64,000 bases of DNA from JAHJDO01 sp964437505. Lineage in GTDB: Bacteria > JAHJDO01. A program made the translations under genes and the position numbers. Of this stretch, positions 59,007 through 64,000 are shown piece by piece; the stretch's first letter is position 1; every line of letters starts with the position of its first letter. The notes beneath the pieces are model-generated. The model saw only the letters and a program-made list of their open reading frames with translations, ran no database searches and was not told where the DNA came from. Location of the stretch: contig CAYTGU010000007.1 of NCBI GenBank assembly GCA_964437505.1, positions 1 to 64,000 of the forward strand, read 5' to 3'.

Positions 59007-60287
59007 ATGTCAAGCAAAGAACAACTAGCAATAAATGGAGGAGAACCAGTTTGTAAAGAATCATTTCCAAAATGGCCTCATTTTGAAGAGGAAACAATTC
59101 AGGCAGCAATGGGACCCCTAAAAAACGGAAAAACTAATTATTGGTCAGGTCATCTTGGAATGGAATTTGAAAACAAGTTTGCCCAGTGGAACGGAGCAAA
59201 ATTCGGTATATCCGTAATAAACGGAACTGCTGCGCTGCATACAGCAGTTTCATGTCTTGGAATAGGACCTGGAGACGAGGTAATATGCCCTTCATATTCC
59301 TTTATAGCATCTTCCTTTTGCATTTTGCAGGCAGGAGCTATACCAATCTTTGCTGATGTTAAAAAGGAAGATCATACAATTGACCCTGCAGACATAGAGC
59401 AAAAAATAAACAAAAAAACCAAAGCCATTCTTGTTGTGCATCTCTATGGCATTGTCTGCGATATGGATCCAATTATGGAGATTGCAAAAAAGCATAACCT
59501 ATTTGTAATCGAAGACTGTGCGCAATGCTTCGGAGGAGTTTATAAAGGCAAAAAAGTTGGTACAATAGGTAATGCCGGAGCATTTAGTTTCTGCCAGACT
59601 AAACACTTTACAACTGGCGGTGAAGGTGGATGCACCATTACAAATGATGAAGACCTGTCATGGAAATGCAAGTCGTTCAGAGACCATGGGTATAACATCC
59701 CAGCAAGACTCAAAGCTCAAGCAGAGGGCAAGAGACTTCCATATATTCACGAGATGGTCGGCTTTAACTATAGAATGACAGAAATGCAGTCAGCTATAGG
59801 ACTAAAAGAGCTAGCAAAGCTTGACAGCTATCATTTAAAGAATAGAAGACGAAACGGAGAGATGATAATAAAAGCATTATCTAATCATAATGCGGTTAAG
59901 TATTTACCGCCGCATGAATCTGACAGATTAAATGCATTCTGGCTCTTTCCAATTACATTGAATATGGATAATTTGACATGCGATATTCAGACTTTTGTAG
60001 GTTCAGTTGCGAAGGAAGGCGTTCCTGTTATGCCTGTTCAGTGGTGGCAATCCTACAGGGAAAAGGCATTTACTGAGCATGTGGGCTTTGGCACGGCTAA
60101 ATTTCCGTTTGAGTCAAAAGAGTATACACGAGCAGAGGCAGTAGATTATTCAGGTTTTATATGCAAAAATGCTTCGTGGCTTGAGCAGAGAACCTGCACA
60201 TTTCCTGTCCATCCTGTATATACCGAAAAACACATTCAATATATGATAAAGGCGTTCAACAAAGTCGCAGATGTATATATGCGTTAA
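59007..60287 (+). CDS. DegT/DnrJ/EryC1/StrS aminotransferase
   Basis: A 426-residue PLP enzyme of the sugar aminotransferase family. GTAALHTAVSCLGIGPGDEVICPSYSFIASS, VIEDCAQCFGG (Asp binding PLP), the Lys in SFCQTKHFTTGGEGG and the GFNYRMTEMQSAIGL pattern match. Typical products are amino sugars for surface glycans, or inosamines as in StsC-type enzymes. The family's inosose-type members fit a neighbouring sugar-isomerase theme, but no such gene is adjacent. AAAGGAGAG precedes the ATG. It is co-transcribed with the ceramidase-like gene. Confidence 0.93.
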   Translation: MSSKEQLAINGGEPVCKESFPKWPHFEEETIQAAMGPLKNGKTNYWSGHLGMEFENKFAQWNGAKFGISVINGTAALHTAVSCLGIGPGDEVICPSYSFIASSFCILQAGAIPIFADVKKEDHTIDPADIEQKINKKTKAILVVHLYGIVCDMDPIMEIAKKHNLFVIEDCAQCFGGVYKGKKVGTIGNAGAFSFCQTKHFTTGGEGGCTITNDEDLSWKCKSFRDHGYNIPARLKAQAEGKRLPYIHEMVGFNYRMTEMQSAIGLKELAKLDSYHLKNRRRNGEMIIKALSNHNAVKYLPPHESDRLNAFWLFPITLNMDNLTCDIQTFVGSVAKEGVPVMPVQWWQSYREKAFTEHVGFGTAKFPFESKEYTRAEAVDYSGFICKNASWLEQRTCTFPVHPVYTEKHIQYMIKAFNKVADVYMR

Positions 60288-60314
60288 TTTTTAATTTCTA
60301 ACCAATTATTAAAT

Positions 60315-61148
60315 TTATAGTTTATGCTTTTTTGCAAGCTTAAGATAATACCCTCCTTCTTTTTCTCTTCCGTGCTTAACACATCCGTTTCCATATATTC
60401 GGCATTTTCTTTTAAGCTCTTCCATGGCAAGTCTTCTCTGGTCATCACTGAGAATATTGCCTGTTTCAAGAATCTTAACAATTGCCTGTATTCTGAATTT
60501 ATCCATACCTGCTCTGTAAATAAAAGAGAGTTGATCAGATCTGCCGCCATCTTTTAACGTCAGAGGTTTATCTATAAGAAGGAATGGATGCCTTACACTT
60601 ATTCTTAGCCAGAAGTCATAGTCTTCACAACACGGAAAATTTTCATTGAACTCCCCTACTTTCTCAAACAGCTCCTTTTTTATCATAACCGTTGACATAC
60701 CAACTGCGCATAGTGGCAGACATTTATCAAAAATATATCCATGATATTTCTTATATTTTCTTTTTTGCTTAAGCAGAACACCATTTCTATACCATGTTTC
60801 CTGTGTATGTGAAATTAAATAAGAAGGGTTTTTCTGCATCTCATCTATCTGTATTGCAAGTTTTTCCTTATCCCACGAGTCATCAGAATCAAGAAATGCC
60901 AAGAACTTGTTTTTTGCTCTTCTTATCCCTGTATTACGAGCTGCTGCTACACCTCTATTTTTTTGCTTTATATAAACGATATTATTCTTAAATTTCGATA
61001 CAATCTCATATGTATTATCTGTTGAGCCATCGTCAACAACAATAATCTCAAATCCCTGATATGTCTGCGACAGAACTGATTCTATGGCTTTTCTCAAAAA
61101 GTTGGCCCGGTTAAAAGTAGGAATAATAACACTGATATCATTTTCCAT
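60315..61148 (-). CDS. Glycosyltransferase family 2
   Basis: A 277-residue GT-A glycosyltransferase. DISVIIPTFNRANFLRKAIESVLSQTYQGFEIIVVDDGSTDN, NRGVAAARNTGIRRAKNKFLAFLDSDDSWD contain the nucleotide-sugar Asp and the DSDD metal site. The C-terminal part (CCEDYDFWLRI) contains the ED acid/base-type motif. No membrane anchor is seen. It may take part in surface glycan synthesis. Its 3' end is 27 bp from the convergent DegT gene, and the radical SAM gene is 9 bp upstream. Confidence 0.92.
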   Translation of the reverse strand: MENDISVIIPTFNRANFLRKAIESVLSQTYQGFEIIVVDDGSTDNTYEIVSKFKNNIVYIKQKNRGVAAARNTGIRRAKNKFLAFLDSDDSWDKEKLAIQIDEMQKNPSYLISHTQETWYRNGVLLKQKRKYKKYHGYIFDKCLPLCAVGMSTVMIKKELFEKVGEFNENFPCCEDYDFWLRISVRHPFLLIDKPLTLKDGGRSDQLSFIYRAGMDKFRIQAIVKILETGNILSDDQRRLAMEELKRKCRIYGNGCVKHGREKEGGYYLKLAKKHKL

Positions 61149-61157
61149 AATAACTAT

Positions 61158-62483
61158 TCACTCAAAGGGCAATGTAAGATTTAAAGAACGCCATATGGAC
61201 TTTTCTTCCATGCATAAATATATCGGGGCTTTTTTATGATACTTTCGCATCATATCTATAATTGATTTATAGATGTTGTATCTCATAGAATATGGATATC
61301 TTAATTTATTGTCATATCCAGGGATTAGTTCAGCGTCAAGTATTGTATTTTGCGGAAAACGAGTTTCAATTATCTTTTTTAATCCAGGGTTAAATCTCAA
61401 TGTGCCTATACTTATCCAGGCTATATGCTTCAGTTTTATTTTAGTGAACAGACAATCTATAACTTGTTTATAGTCTTTTTCCCATCCTTTGTAATAAAAG
61501 ATAGGGTCAAAATGAAATGCCACCTTATATCCTGCTTCAACGCATTGTAGAGCTGCATCAAGACGTTCTGCTAGAGAAGCAGTATAAAATTCATTTGTAT
61601 CTACTGTGTTTTGCGGATTTAGAGACCATGATACAACAATGTTTCCGGAATGTTGTGTTTTTAGCAGGTTCTCTATATTTGCACTTTTTGTTTTAAATTC
61701 AAACATTACATCCTTTTGCTTTTTGAAAAAATTTATTATAGGGATTGAGTATTCAGTAATATTATCCAGCATAAGAGAATCCGAAAACTCTCCTGTTCCA
61801 ATACGCATGCCAGCGCTTTTATAAGAATTAAAGGCATTAAAATAATCATCAACATTAGCGGGAAAGATTAGCCCTGGACTATTGACATATTGTTGAAGAT
61901 AACAGTAAGTGCATTCAAATATACATCCGAATCCAAGATTGAACACGTGATACCCACACGATTCAGCACTCTTTGTACATGGACACTTTTTAAAAAAATC
62001 ATATTTTTCATTGATGATAAAGGCCGAATTGCACCTGTTGTTATAATCGCTTATTGTAGAACCCTGGGTTTTTTTAATGTAGGCTTTCAGGGATTCTATC
62101 TCTAAAAATACAGCATCGTGAAAGACTTCTCTGAATTTATTTGCGACATAAGAAGTTCGCACAGATTTCTCTACGAAAATTTCTTTGGGATAAAAAGGCC
62201 TTTTCTTTATTGCAAGAGAATGTTTAGGATCTATTTTGATATCAGGTAGATAGGGAGTTGATAATTCGTTATGGGAATAGGCATACGGAAACCGTCTTTT
62301 CAGAAGAAATTCTTTTGCGTCATAAAATTTGTTTTGATTTATGCATTTGATAATTTCTTCAGGGAAGATATTTTCTCTTTTGGATATTTCGTATAGAAGA
62401 CGTATAATTTCACGTTTTTTATTTACGCCAAAACGTGGAAATCCAGATTCTACTAAAGAGGTAATTTTTTGATAAAGCTGCAT
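61158..62483 (-). CDS. SPL-like radical SAM protein
   Basis: A 441-residue protein related to spore photoproduct lyase. The cluster motif CX3CX2C is CIFECTYC (residues 187, 191, 194), followed by YLQQYVNSPG. EFKTKSANIENLL and SWSLNPQNTVDTNEFYTASLAERLDAALQCVEAGYKVAFHFDPI match the SPL family. The N-terminal ~160 residues and CPCTK (Cys167, Cys169) are less usual. Non-sporulating bacteria carry SPL-like proteins of unknown function. It overlaps the nucleoside-phosphorylase-like gene by 31 bp, so they are probably co-expressed and may share a nucleoside-related function. Confidence 0.82.
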   Translation of the reverse strand: MQLYQKITSLVESGFPRFGVNKKREIIRLLYEISKRENIFPEEIIKCINQNKFYDAKEFLLKRRFPYAYSHNELSTPYLPDIKIDPKHSLAIKKRPFYPKEIFVEKSVRTSYVANKFREVFHDAVFLEIESLKAYIKKTQGSTISDYNNRCNSAFIINEKYDFFKKCPCTKSAESCGYHVFNLGFGCIFECTYCYLQQYVNSPGLIFPANVDDYFNAFNSYKSAGMRIGTGEFSDSLMLDNITEYSIPIINFFKKQKDVMFEFKTKSANIENLLKTQHSGNIVVSWSLNPQNTVDTNEFYTASLAERLDAALQCVEAGYKVAFHFDPIFYYKGWEKDYKQVIDCLFTKIKLKHIAWISIGTLRFNPGLKKIIETRFPQNTILDAELIPGYDNKLRYPYSMRYNIYKSIIDMMRKYHKKAPIYLCMEEKSIWRSLNLTLPFE

Positions 62484-63190
62484 AGAATTCTTACTGCATT
62501 CTTTATTGAAGAATTAATTATTAATTCTTCTTTTTTATTTAACTTCATATAGAACGGTTTTTCTATTAGTATATCTGTAGCATAGAAAATGGCCATAGCC
62601 CTGCAGTTTATGTGTTTTGATGCAGAAAACACGGCAGAACACTCCATATCAATTATCTGTATTCCTTTTGTCTTGAACAAGCCGATATTTTCTTCTTCCA
62701 TGTTTAGAGAGCCAACACTTGCGCAAGCAGCTTTTCTTACATACTGGTTGTTTGTTTTTAAAAAGCTTCCCAACATGTTTTCGTCCGGATATGAAACACT
62801 CCAATTCTTGCCACATCCTGATAGCATTTCTGAAAAACTCTCTATTGATAGGCAATTCAAAGGAGTGATAAGGCTTCCTAATTTGATATCCTTTGTGCTC
62901 TCTATAAGGCCACAGGAACCGAAAAGTATTATGTTTTTGCATGAGGTATTATTTAGATACAATACCGCATCTCCTGTAAGCGCAGCCCCCATTCCTGTTT
63001 GTATCAATGTAAATAATTCGCTATTACCTGTGCTGTATAGCTTCCCTTTCGATAACTCTTTTATGCCAAAGTCTTTCAGAATATCCTTTTTTAAAAAAGG
63101 CATAATAATACATGTGCTTTTTATCTTTGATTTTTCTACGCCAAATAATGTTTCAAATTTGTTCATGATTTTACCCATATCTTCTATCAT
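62453..63190 (-). CDS. Nucleoside phosphorylase-superfamily protein
   Basis: A 245-residue protein with features of the PNP/MTAN superfamily: TLIQTGMGAALTGDAVLYL, IILFGSCGLI (phosphate or base site) and the substrate-binding Glu in IIDMECSAVFSASK. It is more divergent than standard Pnp, MtnN or MqnB, so the nucleoside cannot be named. The start is uncertain: ATGs at 63190, 63178 and 63166 are in frame, and none has a good ribosome-binding site. It is upstream of the SPL-like gene and divergent from the glycosyltransferase-like gene. Confidence 0.78.
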   Translation of the reverse strand: MIEDMGKIMNKFETLFGVEKSKIKSTCIIMPFLKKDILKDFGIKELSKGKLYSTGNSELFTLIQTGMGAALTGDAVLYLNNTSCKNIILFGSCGLIESTKDIKLGSLITPLNCLSIESFSEMLSGCGKNWSVSYPDENMLGSFLKTNNQYVRKAACASVGSLNMEEENIGLFKTKGIQIIDMECSAVFSASKHINCRAMAIFYATDILIEKPFYMKLNKKEELIINSSIKNAVRILCSFIKKLPL

Positions 63191-63275
63191 AAAGAGTGGC
63201 GGATGGCAAATTTATTGCAAAGTTCTGCCAGTATGCTAATATACGAGCTGCATTCGTAAATTTGGAATACAATTA

Positions 63276-64000
63276 ATGACAAATGACAAGAAAATACTTT
63301 TTAAACAGATGAAACAGATACTTTCGGAAACGAAAGTCAAAAGGTGGAAGGATATCTCAGCTGTCCTTGAATCTGTAAAGAGGGATTCTCCTGAGATTGA
63401 GGCATTCACTGACAAGGAATTCCTGAATTCACTTCATAATGGTATTGCGTTTATGACGTACGATTTTGGAATTGACGGAGTTTCAATTGAAATAAGCAAA
63501 TATGCTCATTGTATGGAAAAGATTTTTACAGACGCTCATACCACTCCCCCTGTTCTTCATTTTATCAGCGGCGATTTTCATGACAAAGCAGATAGTGTTC
63601 TTAAGCCGTACTGGAATCGCTTCCATATTCGTGAAATGAACGGATGGGCTAAATGGCACGATGGAAAATGGTTTTCCAAACTTTTCTATGAGGACATTCC
63701 CGAAGGCAGTAAAGTTTCCAGTGATCTTGCAGTAGAGATGTGGAGTCAGATAGTCTCTTTTGCAGAAGAACTCGGCTCCTATGTAGTGGATAAAAACATT
63801 GCATTGCTCTTTCCTGTTAATATTTTTTCAAATCCAGGGAACTTTGCTATTGCTATTGCAACTATTTTAGTTTCTGAATCTCTTGGTATGTATGTTTTGA
63901 ATTCCAATCATGATTTCTATTGGGAAGGAGGGAAACCTATTTCAGAACGCAACCCCGGAGAAAAAGCAGGAGTGAGAGATCACTTCTTTAGAAATATTAA
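63276..64000 (+). CDS. Glycosyltransferase-like protein, 5' part only
   Basis: An open frame from ATG 63276 runs to the window edge (241 codons without a stop). It has a soluble N-terminal part (FKQMKQILSETKVKRWKDI, FMTYDFGIDGVSIEISKYAH), PPVLHFISGDF, then VLNSNHDFYWEGGKPISERN and KAGVRDHFFRN. The NSNHDFYWEGG stretch recalls the N-terminal domain of GT4/sucrose-phosphate-synthase-like glycosyltransferases. The diagnostic C-terminal donor domain is outside the window, so the call is tentative. No good ribosome-binding site is seen before the ATG. Confidence 0.6.
   Translation, partial: MTNDKKILFKQMKQILSETKVKRWKDISAVLESVKRDSPEIEAFTDKEFLNSLHNGIAFMTYDFGIDGVSIEISKYAHCMEKIFTDAHTTPPVLHFISGDFHDKADSVLKPYWNRFHIREMNGWAKWHDGKWFSKLFYEDIPEGSKVSSDLAVEMWSQIVSFAEELGSYVVDKNIALLFPVNIFSNPGNFAIAIATILVSESLGMYVLNSNHDFYWEGGKPISERNPGEKAGVRDHFFRNI

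Noticed and set aside
60284..60550. An 88-codon minus-strand frame over the 3' end of the GT2 gene
   Set aside because: It is in another frame of the same strand, and the GT2 frame carries the family motifs.
62589..63239. A 216-codon open frame on the plus strand opposite the nucleoside-phosphorylase-like gene
   Set aside because: It is a mirror of the minus-strand gene, has no motif, and no ribosome-binding site.

Overview
The window is a dense stretch of bacterial chromosome (roughly 35-40% G+C by eye) with short intergenic gaps, many 1-50 bp gene overlaps and frequent GTG/TTG starts. The lptC-lptA-lptB genes indicate a Gram-negative, LPS-type envelope. A 7TMR-HD (PgpH-like) protein, type III pantothenate kinase, hydrogenase-free anaerobe-style enzymes (NPN-type racemase, Fe-S QueG-like and U32-like proteins, SPL-like radical SAM), UroD-superfamily proteins, a GH39 hydrolase, a ceramidase-like enzyme and a DUF6785-like membrane protein suggest an uncultured, probably anaerobic, carbohydrate-using bacterium of the Omnitrophota / Lentisphaerae-Planctomycetes (PVC) sphere. 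There is no rRNA or marker gene that fixes the phylum, so this placement is an inference.

Layout. 1-6.1 kb (+): a sugar-phosphate and sugar-acid operon: HAD hydrolase (cut by the window edge), pdxB, a LarA-superfamily racemase/epimerase with all catalytic residues, gnd, a TIM-barrel sugar isomerase and an aldo/keto reductase. 6.1-17.6 kb (+): a phosphofructokinase, then a long overlapping housekeeping operon: hisS, aspS, pgpH-like, ybeY, a dgkA-PAP2 fusion, a CNNM/CorC-type protein, DUF502, lptC, lptA, lptB. 17.6-21.8 kb: an accessory cassette (AraC regulator, GH39 glycosidase, a broken and an intact UroD-family gene, a broken sugar isomerase) with higher G+C than its surroundings and bounded by a 21-bp imperfect direct repeat that includes the last bases of lptB. 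21.8-22.6 kb: about 760 bp without a gene but rich in palindromes and a degenerate AT-rich repeat.

22.6-41 kb (mostly -): dnaE, truA, asd, leuB, a UroD-family protein, coaX, birA, nadC, a polytopic membrane protein, a GT4 glycosyltransferase, cobU, a Fic protein, leuD, leuC and mgtE. 41.2-46.4 kb (+): two membrane-anchored proteins of unknown role, trkH, trkA, folE and nagA. 46.4-53 kb (-): an amino-acid operon hom - PAP2 - thrC - lysC - hisB - hisA - hisI, preceded by a small protein and a retropepsin-like protein. 53-56 kb: an IclR regulator divergent from a QueG-like Fe-S protein and a U32-like Fe-S protein. 56-64 kb: an aminotransferase, a stand-alone lipoyl domain, a ceramidase-like enzyme, a DegT aminotransferase, a GT2, an SPL-like radical SAM protein overlapping a nucleoside-phosphorylase-like gene, and a glycosyltransferase-like gene cut by the right edge.

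Together, asd, lysC, hom and thrC cover aspartate to threonine, leuB/C/D cover most of leucine synthesis, and hisA/B/I part of histidine synthesis. The most unusual parts are the flanked cassette with its tandem AraC-type operator, the LarA-type operon, the IclR/QueG-like/U32-like module, the SPL/nucleosidase pair, a repeat-derived peptide inside nadC, and the remnant of a second coaX gene.
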